Below are positions 27,000 through 34,710 of a stretch of 64,000 nt of DNA, piece by piece (position 1 is the first letter of the stretch; the number at the start of each line of letters is the position of its first letter). This stretch comes from CAVVEQ01 sp963804865 (GTDB lineage Bacteria; Chloroflexota; Anaerolineae; Anaerolineales; Anaerolineaceae): NCBI GenBank assembly GCA_963804865.1, contig CAWDSH010000001.1, positions 62,001-126,000 on the forward strand, in the 5' to 3' direction. The translations under genes were made by a program, and so were the position numbers. Below the pieces are notes generated by a model. It had not been told where the DNA came from. It saw only the letters and a program-made list of their open reading frames with translations, and made no database searches.

Positions 27000-27704
27000 A
27001 TGGCAAAAGAAGGTTTGGCTGTTTACAAAATAACAGATCTGGATGCAGCAGATCGTCCACGAGAACGCCTTGAAAAAAATGGTCCCACCGCGCTAAGTAA
27101 TGTTGAACTCCTGGCAATCCTGATCAGGATTGGTGTAAAAGGTGAGAATGCAATGGAGGTCGCGCAACGCATCCTGAACGATACGGATGGCCTGAAAGGT
27201 TTGCAAACAGCGTCTTTTCATGAATTGGCAGCGATAAAGGGGATAGGTCCTGCCAAGGCAGCGCAGATAAAAGCTGCGATCGAATTGGGGCGCAGATTAT
27301 CCATTGAAAAACCACAGGAAAAAACCATCATCAATTCGCCGGACGATGCAGCCAATCTGGTTAAATTCGAAATGTCAGGTTTAGTAAGAGAAGAAATATG
27401 GGTGGTATTATTGGATACGCGGAATCGGGTGATCGATATTGAAAAGGTCTATGTAGGCTCGTTAAACAGTGCCTTCGCTAGAACTGCAGAATTATTCAAG
27501 GCTGCCATCCAACGTAATGCTGCCTCGGTCATTGCCATTCATAATCATCCCAGCGGAGATCCGGAGCCAAGCCCGGAGGATATCGCGATGACGCGCAATC
27601 TTGTTCAATCAGGGAAATTATTGGATATACCCTTACTTGACCATCTTGTGATCGCTGGTGATCGTTATGTTTCGCTCAAAGAAAAACGGCTTGGTTTTGA
27701 TTAA
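27000..27704 (+). CDS. radC: RadC-family JAB1/MPN protein
   Basis: The ~234-residue protein has an N-terminal helix-hairpin-helix region (IKGIGPAKAAQIKAA, about 78-92) and a C-terminal JAMM/MPN domain with the metalloprotease-type motif HNHPSGDPEPSPED (about 178-191). The family is named RadC but its biochemical role is unsettled. ATG 27000 follows GGTGGTG; the GTG 26988 would add four residues. Confidence 0.92.
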   Translation: MAKEGLAVYKITDLDAADRPRERLEKNGPTALSNVELLAILIRIGVKGENAMEVAQRILNDTDGLKGLQTASFHELAAIKGIGPAKAAQIKAAIELGRRLSIEKPQEKTIINSPDDAANLVKFEMSGLVREEIWVVLLDTRNRVIDIEKVYVGSLNSAFARTAELFKAAIQRNAASVIAIHNHPSGDPEPSPEDIAMTRNLVQSGKLLDIPLLDHLVIAGDRYVSLKEKRLGFD

Positions 27705-27727
27705 TGGCTGGTATCAAAAACGGGCAA

Positions 27728-27756
27728 TTGACAATTCCTTAGACACGCTTTATAAT
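27728..27756 (+). promoter_or_regulatory. rplU operon promoter
   Basis: TTGACA (27728-27733), 17 bp, TATAAT (27751-27756): a perfect sigma-70 promoter starting a leader of about 115 nt before rplU. Confidence 0.9.
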
Positions 27757-27768
27757 AATTTCCGCTTC

Positions 27769-27793
27769 GCCCCAGCAGGTAAGCAGCTGGGGC
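27769..27793 (+). promoter_or_regulatory. Hairpin in the rplU leader
   Basis: GCCCCAGC (27769-27776), 9-nt loop, GCTGGGGC (27786-27793), beginning only a few nucleotides after the predicted transcription start. It has no U-run, so it is not a terminator. Autogenous control by an L21-operon protein is a possible role, inferred only from position. Confidence 0.5.
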
Positions 27794-27878
27794 TTGCCTT
27801 TGTAACCCCAACTTCCCCGCGACCAGGCGTATTGAAATGAGCGCAGGGCTCACGGCGAAGTGAAGATTGGAGAAAAGA

Positions 27879-28196
27879 ATGAAATATGCGATTGTAGAAA
27901 GTGGTGGAAAGCAATATAAAGCTGTTGAAGGTTCCACCATGGAAGTGGATCGTTTGCAGGTCGAAACCGGAAAGCAGGTAGATCTTAATTCCGTGTTGCT
28001 ACTGGCAGATGAGGACAAGATCTCAATAGGTACCCCGTTAGTTAAAGGGGCTATCGTGAAAGCCACGGTTGTAGGGCATGAATTAGGCCCCAAATTAGTG
28101 ACTTTCAAATATAGTCCAAAAAAACGGATCCGCACAAAAACCGGACACCGGCAGCAATACACTCATTTGAAAGTCGATTCAATCAAGGTGGAGTAA
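27879..28196 (+). CDS. rplU: 50S ribosomal protein L21
   Basis: Large-subunit protein that binds 23S rRNA. The ~105-residue product starts KYAIVESGGKQYK, the L21 hallmark, and ends with the HRQQYTHLKVDSI signature. ATG 27879 with GGAG just upstream is preferred to the in-frame TTG 27867. It leads the usual rplU-rpmA pair. Confidence 0.97.
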   Translation: MKYAIVESGGKQYKAVEGSTMEVDRLQVETGKQVDLNSVLLLADEDKISIGTPLVKGAIVKATVVGHELGPKLVTFKYSPKKRIRTKTGHRQQYTHLKVDSIKVE

Positions 28197-28202
28197 GCAA
28201 AA

Positions 28203-28466
28203 ATGGCACATAAAAAAGGTGGCGGCTCAAGCCGCAATGGTCGAGATAGTAATTCACAGCGCCTGGGCGTAAAACGTTATGCAGGTGAATCCGTGCTTTC
28301 AGGAAATATCCTGGTCCGTCAACATGGCACGCGGATTAAACCTGGAATTAATGTTGGAGTCGGGAAAGACTTCACCCTGTTTGCTGTTGAAAATGGCCTC
28401 GTTGTGTTTGAAACACTTCCCAATGGCCAGAAGATGGTAAGCATCCAACCTGGTAAAAAAGACTAG
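28203..28466 (+). CDS. rpmA: 50S ribosomal protein L27
   Basis: 87-residue subunit protein whose N-terminal tail reaches the peptidyl-transferase centre. It shows AHKKGGGSSRNGRDSN followed by RLGVKRYAGE, as in all L27. The N-terminus starts directly at MAHKK, so there is no cleaved Firmicute-type extension. It lies 6 bp after rplU. Confidence 0.97.
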   Translation: MAHKKGGGSSRNGRDSNSQRLGVKRYAGESVLSGNILVRQHGTRIKPGINVGVGKDFTLFAVENGLVVFETLPNGQKMVSIQPGKKD

Positions 28467-28538
28467 GTATTTGGCTTCTGCACCGCCGGAGCACGGCTTC
28501 GGTTGGAAGCAGAGCGTGTAGAGGAAGGCAGGCAATTC

Positions 28539-29015
28539 ATGAAAGAAGGTATTCATCCAACTTATTTCCCTGAGGCAAAGGTTACATGTGCATGCGGTAA
28601 TACCTGGACCACTGGTTCTACTCGTAAGGAAATCCGTACTGAAGTGTGTTCAAAATGTCATCCATTCTTCACCGGTCAACAGCAGCGCTTGATCGATATC
28701 GAAGGTCAAGTAGACCGCTTTTATAAGAAACTTCAAGCGCGTCAGAGTTTTGTTGATGATCAAAAGGCGAAAGAAGATGCTCGCACATCCCCCGATCGTT
28801 CTGTCACAGAATTGGGACTCGGACCGCGTTCTATCGAAGCTTTGAGCAAAGTCGGGATCACCAATGTTGGACAGATCATCGAAAAACTTGCTGAAGGTGA
28901 AGCAGCTTTATTGGCTATTGAAGGTTTTGGAAGAAAATCCCTGATCGATGCGAAAAAGAAACTTCGTTCCTTGGGATATGATCTGCCAGCGGCAGCTGAA
29001 GAGATTGCAGTCTAA
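28539..29015 (+). CDS. rpmE: 50S ribosomal protein L31 with RNA-polymerase alpha-CTD-like tail
   Basis: Residues 1-65 are a zinc-type L31 (MKEGIHPTYF; C17, C19, C37, C40; HPFFTG). After a charged linker, residues ~88-150 form a helix-hairpin-helix domain resembling the RpoA C-terminal domain: SVTELGLGPRSIEALSKVGI, GQIIEK and GRKSLIDAKKKLRSLG. The normal L31 length is about 65-90 residues, so the ~158-residue product is more than doubled. The ATG at 28539 follows AGGAAGG; an in-frame TTG at 28503 is less likely. The role of the tail is unknown; nucleic-acid or protein binding is inference. Confidence 0.92.
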   Translation: MKEGIHPTYFPEAKVTCACGNTWTTGSTRKEIRTEVCSKCHPFFTGQQQRLIDIEGQVDRFYKKLQARQSFVDDQKAKEDARTSPDRSVTELGLGPRSIEALSKVGITNVGQIIEKLAEGEAALLAIEGFGRKSLIDAKKKLRSLGYDLPAAAEEIAV

Positions 29016-29028
29016 AACTTGGAAACTT

Positions 29029-29058
29029 AAACCGGGCATCACGAGCCCGGTTTTTTTT
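29029..29058 (+). terminator. rplU-rpmA-rpmE terminator
   Basis: AAACCGGGC, 7-nt loop, GCCCGGTTT, then an eight-base T-run (29051-29058). Confidence 0.93.
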
Positions 29059-29073
29059 ATTAACATGTGGATT

Positions 29074-29082
29074 TGCTATAAT
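29074..29082 (+). promoter_or_regulatory. Extended -10 promoter of the enzyme I gene
   Basis: TGC plus TATAAT (29077-29082), with a T-rich and poorly conserved -35. The AGGAG ribosome site lies just before ATG 29117. Confidence 0.6.
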
Positions 29083-29116
29083 ATAAAAATTATTGAAGAT
29101 GGGATGAGGAGAGAAA

Positions 29117-30835
29117 ATGCGCCAATTTATAGGTTTGCCTGCATCAAATGGAATTGCCATTGGACCCGCGCACATTTATCATCCACAGGCAATTGAGATT
29201 ATTGAGAAGAAAATTACCGATACAGAGGTTGAGTGGCTGCGTTATCAGAACGCAATGACTAATGCAAAGACACAACTGCAAGCACTGGAAGAAAAAGCAA
29301 AAAATGAAATTGGTGCTGAAGAAGCAGCAATATTTCAGGCGCATCAAGAATTCCTTGCTGATGTTGAGTTGATTAACTCAGTGAAAGAAGATATCTTCAC
29401 CCATAAAATAAATGCAGAAGCTGCAGTCAGTAAGGAATTTGGTAAATTTGCAGAGCTGCTTTCAAAACTTGAAGATCCATATTTACGTGCCCGGGCACAG
29501 GATATCAAGGACGTTTGTGATAGGTTGGTGCGTTGTCTTCAGGGTAAAGGTATGGATTTGAACGGAGATTTACCTCAACCCGTAATAATTGTTGCAGAAG
29601 ATCTAACGCCCTCGGATACTGTTCAATTTGAAAAAAGTAAATTGCTTGGTATCTGCATCTCCAAGGGTGGTCCCACGTCACATACTGCGATCCTGGCGCG
29701 CAGCCTGGGGATTCCAGCTGTGGTGAGTGCACCATTCTGCTTTGATGATGTGGAAAATGGAATCTTGACCATCCTTGACGGTATTGATGGCACGGTAAGT
29801 TTTGGACCAACATTGAATGAATTAAATCTGGCAAAAGAGCGGAAAGTGGCTTACGAAAAAACACGCAATGAGCAAATCTCCATGTCATCGCAACCGGCCA
29901 TCACCAAGGATGGTCACCAGGTGGAAGTTGTAGCCAATATCGGTGGTGTTGAAGATGCCCAAAACGCCATGCAGATGGGTGCAGAGGGGGTGGGGCTTTT
30001 CCGAACAGAATTCCTTTACCTTGACAGGAGTGACCTGATCCCGCTTGTGGACCAGGTGACAATCTATCGCGAGGTATTTAAAGTATTGGATGGAAAACCT
30101 GTTGTCGTCCGCACCTTGGATATTGGTGGAGATAAATCTTTATCCTATCTCAGCCTTCAAGCTGAACAGAATCCTTTCCTTGGGTGGAGAGGAATTCGCA
30201 TGGTCCGGGAAAGACCGGATATCCTCGAGAACCAATTTCGAGCTTTGCTTCTGGCTAGTCCTGGCGCGGATCTCAGAATCATGTTGCCCATGGTATCGGG
30301 AGTCGGCGAGGTGGAGCGATCACGCGAAATTTTTGAAACCGTGAGAGACGATTTATTGAAGAAAAAGGTACCGATTTCTGAAAGAGTCCAATTTGGAATC
30401 ATGATCGAAGTTCCATCAGCAGCATTATTAGCGACCCATCTGGCCAAACTGGTGGATTTTTTCAGTATTGGTACAAATGACCTAACTCAATATACGATTG
30501 CAGTAGATCGTACCAATGAAAGGGTAGCTGTCCTGGCAAGCCCTTATAATCCAGCTGTTCTTAAGCTAATCCAAATGACAATTGAGGCCGCACATGCCGA
30601 AGGAAAATGGGTGGGTTTATGCGGTGAATTGGCTGGTGACGTTCCCGCTGTGCCGCTTCTTTTAGGGATGGGTCTGGATGAGTTCAGCATGGCACCGGGA
30701 AATGTCCCGCCGGTCAAGGAAGCCATCCGAAAATGGTCATTGGATAAGGCGAAAGTCATTGCGTCTGAGGCCTTGAAAATGAGGCATTCCACGGATGTAT
30801 TGGCATATTTAAAAAAACAAGAACCTGCATCATGA
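29117..30835 (+). CDS. ptsI: PTS enzyme I (phosphoenolpyruvate-protein phosphotransferase)
   Basis: Transfers phosphate from phosphoenolpyruvate to HPr. The 572-residue protein has the N-terminal HPr-binding domain, the phospho-His domain with GGPTSHTAILAR (His about 189) and the TIM-barrel PEP-binding domain with GVGLFRTEFLY, MIEVPSAALL, FFSIGTNDLTQY and the Cys in GLCGELAGD. It is full length and appears functional. No HPr or EII gene lies nearby; it stands between two hairpins, so it is probably monocistronic. Confidence 0.92.
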   Translation: MRQFIGLPASNGIAIGPAHIYHPQAIEIIEKKITDTEVEWLRYQNAMTNAKTQLQALEEKAKNEIGAEEAAIFQAHQEFLADVELINSVKEDIFTHKINAEAAVSKEFGKFAELLSKLEDPYLRARAQDIKDVCDRLVRCLQGKGMDLNGDLPQPVIIVAEDLTPSDTVQFEKSKLLGICISKGGPTSHTAILARSLGIPAVVSAPFCFDDVENGILTILDGIDGTVSFGPTLNELNLAKERKVAYEKTRNEQISMSSQPAITKDGHQVEVVANIGGVEDAQNAMQMGAEGVGLFRTEFLYLDRSDLIPLVDQVTIYREVFKVLDGKPVVVRTLDIGGDKSLSYLSLQAEQNPFLGWRGIRMVRERPDILENQFRALLLASPGADLRIMLPMVSGVGEVERSREIFETVRDDLLKKKVPISERVQFGIMIEVPSAALLATHLAKLVDFFSIGTNDLTQYTIAVDRTNERVAVLASPYNPAVLKLIQMTIEAAHAEGKWVGLCGELAGDVPAVPLLLGMGLDEFSMAPGNVPPVKEAIRKWSLDKAKVIASEALKMRHSTDVLAYLKKQEPAS

Positions 30836-30846
30836 ACCAGGAATAT

Positions 30847-30878
30847 TTAAAAGGCATAACCGCGATTATGCCTTTTAA
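30847..30878 (+). terminator. Hairpin after ptsI
   Basis: TTAAAAGGCATAA, 6-nt loop, TTATGCCTTTTAA: a perfect 13-bp stem whose 3' arm contains TTTT. Probably a terminator, though without a separate U-run. Confidence 0.65.
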
Positions 30879-30900
30879 GTTTGCATCCTAAGGACACTTT

Positions 30901-32166
30901 ATGCCTAAAACAATTCAATCCTATATTGGACACGATGCGCTTGATAAACTGAGCGCGTATTGTCAGAAAAAAAATCGCAGCCGATATACGATCATCACTG
31001 ATCAAATTGAATACGAAATTTTGGGAAAGCGCGTTGAAAAACTCATCCGAAAGAATAATTGGCAAAGCGACGTAGTTATTTTGGATGGCAACCCGGTACA
31101 AGCAAATGAGGACTATATCATTCAAGTACTGACGAAGCTCGATAATTCAAAACGGATGTTTTTATCAGTGGGTTCGGGGACAATAACCGACATCACCCGG
31201 TTCGTTGCTTACCGGACCAGGAATCCATTTATCTCCCTGCCAACCGCTCCATCCATGGACGGATATGCTGCCAGCGCAAGTTCATTAACTTTTAACGGAT
31301 TCAAGCAAACCGTTTACAGTTGTCCACCGGTGGCAATTTTTGCAGATCTTGGTGTACTTTGTGAGGCACCGCGACCCATGATCTCCTCGGGATTTGGCGA
31401 CACTTTTGGGAAATTCACCGCCTTGGCAGATTGGAAATTGGCGCATTTATTGTGGGGTGATACCTACGATTCAAAAATTGCTGAAAGGGTGGCTGCCAGT
31501 TTAAAGAGATGCACATTTCTTGTCAATGATTTGGAAGATAATTGGGAGGAAAATATTCACGCTTTGATGAATGCATTGATCGAAGTTGGCATCTGTATGC
31601 ATCTTGCGGGGACAACACGACCTGCTTCTGGTTCAGAGCATTCACTTTCACATTTCTGGGAAATGAAGTTGATGCGGGAAGGAAGACCTGTCGGCTTCCA
31701 TGGTACAAAAGTAGGCTTTGCATCGATTTTAATTTCCAGACAGTATGAGCTGCTAAGACAAATGTCAAAGCTGGATGCAATGGCAGGTATTAGAAATACT
31801 TCAAAACCAGATATCGCTGGTGAACAAAAAGCTATTCGAAATGCATTTGGGGCACAATCTGAGCAGGTTCAAGCCGTGCAGGCGAAATTCATCAATCAGA
31901 CAGATAATGAATTTATAGTGACGCAAAAGAAAATCGTTGAAAACTGGGATGAAATTCAAGAAATCGCCAAAACCGTCCCCACGGTTATGGACATGGTTAT
32001 CTTGCTAAAGAAGGTTGGTTTAGTGACGAACCCATCTAAAATCCACTTGAATGAAAATGATTTAAAACAGGCAATGCAATTTGGACATTTCGCGAGAAAT
32101 GCATTCACCATCTTGAAATTATTCAGATTCCTGGGGGTAGAGCCAAGTATTAATTGGCAGGTATAG
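30901..32166 (+). CDS. Glycerol-1-phosphate dehydrogenase (AraM/EgsA family)
   Basis: Expected to reduce dihydroxyacetone phosphate to sn-glycerol-1-phosphate, the stereoisomer used in archaeal lipids and in bacterial heptaprenylglyceryl phosphate. The 421-residue protein has the NAD(P) motif VGSGTITDITRF (about 87-98), APSMDGYAA, and metal ligands in GFGDTFGKF, SGSEHSLSHFWE and GFHGTKVG. It has the length of bacterial AraM rather than the shorter archaeal enzymes. No matching prenyl-glyceryl synthase is in the window, so the lipid role is inference. Confidence 0.88.
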   Translation: MPKTIQSYIGHDALDKLSAYCQKKNRSRYTIITDQIEYEILGKRVEKLIRKNNWQSDVVILDGNPVQANEDYIIQVLTKLDNSKRMFLSVGSGTITDITRFVAYRTRNPFISLPTAPSMDGYAASASSLTFNGFKQTVYSCPPVAIFADLGVLCEAPRPMISSGFGDTFGKFTALADWKLAHLLWGDTYDSKIAERVAASLKRCTFLVNDLEDNWEENIHALMNALIEVGICMHLAGTTRPASGSEHSLSHFWEMKLMREGRPVGFHGTKVGFASILISRQYELLRQMSKLDAMAGIRNTSKPDIAGEQKAIRNAFGAQSEQVQAVQAKFINQTDNEFIVTQKKIVENWDEIQEIAKTVPTVMDMVILLKKVGLVTNPSKIHLNENDLKQAMQFGHFARNAFTILKLFRFLGVEPSINWQV

Positions 32167-32168
32167 AT

Positions 32169-32981
32169 CTACTCTTGAGTGTATTTTTTACCCATATCCT
32201 GATAAAGTTCTGCAAGGTTCTCATAAATAAAATCCGGGTGGAATTGGGAGCTTCTCAAGTCTTCCATCTTCGTTTCACCGGTAAAGACCAGGATCGTTAT
32301 CAAGCCCTCATCTCCCATGGCGATATCTGTATATAACCTGTCACCAATCATGGCAGTAGATTTCAAAGGAATGTGTGTCCGATTGCGGATCGCATCTGCC
32401 ATGGCTAAATTTGGTTTCCCGATGATAACATCCGGCTGTCTGCCTGTGGATGCAGCAATAAAAGAGATCGTCGAACCAATATCCGGCATAAAACCAGTTT
32501 CAGTCGGACAGTTGATATCAGGGTGGGTTGCTATATATGGTAAACCTGCTCGAACCAGATCACAAAATCGCCAGAGTTTTTGATATGTGAAAGTGGTATC
32601 AAAACCCAGCACCGCAATATCCGGATCATGTTCTTCAAGTACTAATCCAATATTGGAAAAAGTCTCCTTCAAGGATTTTGTTCCTAAAACAAAAAAACGC
32701 GATTTCGAAAAACGCTCTTTTAAATAGGCTGCCGTAACCTGACCCGACGTAAAAATTTGTTCTTCATTGATCCGAAAACCCAATCGTATCAATTTTTCAA
32801 AATACACACGGTCATTTTTTGATGAATTGTTTGATAAGAATAAAAAGGGGATATCTTTTTTCGTAAGATATGAGATGAGATCCAAGGCTCCTGGTAATAC
32901 TTTGTCGCCAAGATAGATAGTCCCATCCATATCAAATAAGAAGCATTTGATATCAGATAACTTTTTTTTCTCTTCATTCAT
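32169..32981 (-). CDS. HAD-superfamily IIA hydrolase, NagD-like
   Basis: Phosphatase of ~270 residues with the nucleophile motif FLFDMDGTIYLGD, LSNNSS (motif II), the lysine in IGKPNLAMADAI and MIGDRLYTDIAMG (motif IV). NagD-type members act on nucleotides or sugar phosphates; the substrate is unknown. ATG 32981 overlaps the rpiB stop region by 8 bp. The frame can be extended to 33077, but only inside rpiB. It converges on the glycerol-1-phosphate dehydrogenase gene with a 2-bp gap. Confidence 0.9.
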   Translation of the reverse strand: MNEEKKKLSDIKCFLFDMDGTIYLGDKVLPGALDLISYLTKKDIPFLFLSNNSSKNDRVYFEKLIRLGFRINEEQIFTSGQVTAAYLKERFSKSRFFVLGTKSLKETFSNIGLVLEEHDPDIAVLGFDTTFTYQKLWRFCDLVRAGLPYIATHPDINCPTETGFMPDIGSTISFIAASTGRQPDVIIGKPNLAMADAIRNRTHIPLKSTAMIGDRLYTDIAMGDEGLITILVFTGETKMEDLRSSQFHPDFIYENLAELYQDMGKKYTQE

Positions 32982-33435
32982 GATGGTACTTGCGATCGAT
33001 TGAATTGATGAGCTCGACTTTTGCTTCTGACCTGCCACCCTGGAACTCAGATCGAAGCCAGACTTTGATGATCTCACAGGCTAATTCTGATCCGATGACC
33101 AGGGCTCCCAGAGTGATGATCTGGGCATTATTACTCATCCGGGCACGCATGGCAGAATAGGTGTCATGAGCCTGCGCGGCACGGATTCCCGGGATTTTGT
33201 TGGCTGTCATGGCCATCCCAATTCCAGTACCGCAGATCAGGATTCCCCGTTCCGCTTCTCCGGAAACAATGCTGAGCGCTACTTTCTCCGCAATTAATGG
33301 ATAATCAACTTGTTCCTGATCTTGCACTCCTAAATCAAGGATGCTGACGGGAATTTCATTTTGCGATGAAAGATATGTTTTTATAACGTCCTTGAGTTTA
33401 TAACCGAGATTATCTGAACCAATGGCAATTTTCAT
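32974..33435 (-). CDS. rpiB: Ribose-5-phosphate isomerase B (RpiB/LacAB family)
   Basis: Interconverts ribose-5-phosphate and ribulose-5-phosphate, or a related sugar phosphate. The 153-residue protein has the N-terminal IAIGSDNLGYKLK (in place of the usual DHAG), VDYPLIA and the active-site ICGTGIGMAMTANK with the catalytic Cys. SDN replaces the SDHAG loop, so the His often present there is absent; some isomerase family members differ here. It is coupled to the NagD-like gene. Confidence 0.85.
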   Translation of the reverse strand: MKIAIGSDNLGYKLKDVIKTYLSSQNEIPVSILDLGVQDQEQVDYPLIAEKVALSIVSGEAERGILICGTGIGMAMTANKIPGIRAAQAHDTYSAMRARMSNNAQIITLGALVIGSELACEIIKVWLRSEFQGGRSEAKVELINSIDRKYHHE

Positions 33436-33466
33436 TCCTTGTTTTTCCTTATTGAGAATAAACGAA

Positions 33467-33475
33467 ATTATAGCA
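33467..33475 (-). promoter_or_regulatory. Extended -10 promoter of rpiB
   Basis: TGCTATAAT on the minus strand, about 31 bp upstream of the rpiB ATG, with AAGGA as the ribosome site between them. Confidence 0.55.
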
Positions 33476-33568
33476 TTTTCATCTGATCAAAAAACCTCAT
33501 TTCAAATCAAATATTGTTTTTTGGAGATGGAGTAGAATCTATTTCAAATATCAAATGGGAGGTGCGGC

Positions 33569-34138
33569 ATGAAACATCAGGAAGGTTCGGTTGAGGTTGT
33601 GTGTGGATCGATGTTTAGCGGCAAGACCGAAGAATTAATTCGCCGTTTAAAAAGAGCGACAATTGCCCGCCAAAAAGTCCAAGTTTTCAAACCCATCATT
33701 GATATCCGCTACGATTCAGAAAAAGTGACTTCGCATGCCGGCGTGGCATATGACGCCCTCCCTGTTAAAAGTTCGAAGGAAATACTTGTCAACCTTGCAC
33801 CTGAGACAACCGTGGTTGGAATTGATGAAGCACAATTCTTTGATGAAGGGATCGTTAACCTTGTCAACCAACTGGCAGAAAAGGATATCCGTGTGATTGT
33901 TGCCGGTTTGGAGCTTGATTTTCGAGGGGAACCATTTGGAAGCATGCCAATCCTGATGGCAATGGCAGAGAGAGTCGAAAAGCTGCAGGCGATTTGCATG
34001 GTTTGCGGTGAACCTGCTTCCAGAACCCAGAGACTGGTTGATGGCAGGCCTGCGAAATTCGATGATCCAGTTGTTATTGTGGGTGCAGCCGAGATGTATG
34101 AGGCTCGATGCCGAAAACATCATGAGGTGCCGAGGTAA
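33569..34138 (+). CDS. tdk: Thymidine kinase
   Basis: Phosphorylates thymidine for the salvage pathway. The 189-residue type II enzyme has the P-loop GSMFSGKTEELIRR (about 12-25), the catalytic-base region GIDEAQFFD and a structural zinc site made of CMVCGE (about 149-154) and a C-terminal CRKHH. GGGAGG precedes ATG 33569. It is the first gene of tdk-hpt-CCA transferase-hydrolase. Confidence 0.95.
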   Translation: MKHQEGSVEVVCGSMFSGKTEELIRRLKRATIARQKVQVFKPIIDIRYDSEKVTSHAGVAYDALPVKSSKEILVNLAPETTVVGIDEAQFFDEGIVNLVNQLAEKDIRVIVAGLELDFRGEPFGSMPILMAMAERVEKLQAICMVCGEPASRTQRLVDGRPAKFDDPVVIVGAAEMYEARCRKHHEVPR

Positions 34139-34140
34139 GC

Positions 34141-34701
34141 ATGCGGGATTATCACGAATTTCTTGGTGAGATTCTCATCCCGGAAGATAAGCTTCAAAAA
34201 AGAATTGCCGAGCTAGGATCTGAGATCAGCCAGGATTACAGATCAGAAAACGATATCCTCTTAGTTTGCATCTTGAGAGGTGGCATCCTATTTCTTACCG
34301 ACTTGATGCGCCATATCAGTGTACCAAACGCGATTGAATTCATGGCAGTATCGTCATATGGAACCGGGAACCGGGAATCCACAGGACATGTTCGGATTAC
34401 CCTCGATTTGATCAGTGATATTCATGATAAGAATGTACTGATCATTGAGGATATCGTCGATAGTGGACGCACCCTTGCTTCTGTTCTTGAAATGCTATCC
34501 ACTCGCGAGCCGAAAAGTCTTCATGTTTGTACCCTGTTGGATAAAGCTGAGCGTAGGGAAGTTCATGTGCCGTTGAAATATATCGGTTTTTCCATACCCA
34601 ATAAATTTGTTTTTGGATATGGGCTGGATATCGATGAATACTACCGTAATCTCCCCTTTATCGGTGTTGTTGACCTGGATAAATATAATCTCAGTAAATA
34701 A
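34141..34701 (+). CDS. hpt: Hypoxanthine-guanine phosphoribosyltransferase
   Basis: Salvages hypoxanthine and guanine to IMP and GMP. The 186-residue protein has the PRPP motif VLIIEDIVDSGRTL (about 99-112), the LLVCILRGG flexible-loop start and FGYGLDIDEYYRNLP. Family length is normal. It begins 2 bp after tdk, forming a nucleoside-salvage pair. Confidence 0.93.
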   Translation: MRDYHEFLGEILIPEDKLQKRIAELGSEISQDYRSENDILLVCILRGGILFLTDLMRHISVPNAIEFMAVSSYGTGNRESTGHVRITLDLISDIHDKNVLIIEDIVDSGRTLASVLEMLSTREPKSLHVCTLLDKAERREVHVPLKYIGFSIPNKFVFGYGLDIDEYYRNLPFIGVVDLDKYNLSK

Positions 34702-34710
34702 TTCCGACAA

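Noticed and set aside
32982..33077. Longer start for the NagD-like gene at 33077
   Set aside because: The extra residues lie entirely inside rpiB, are low in complexity and are not part of the HAD fold; ATG 32981 is the natural coupled start.
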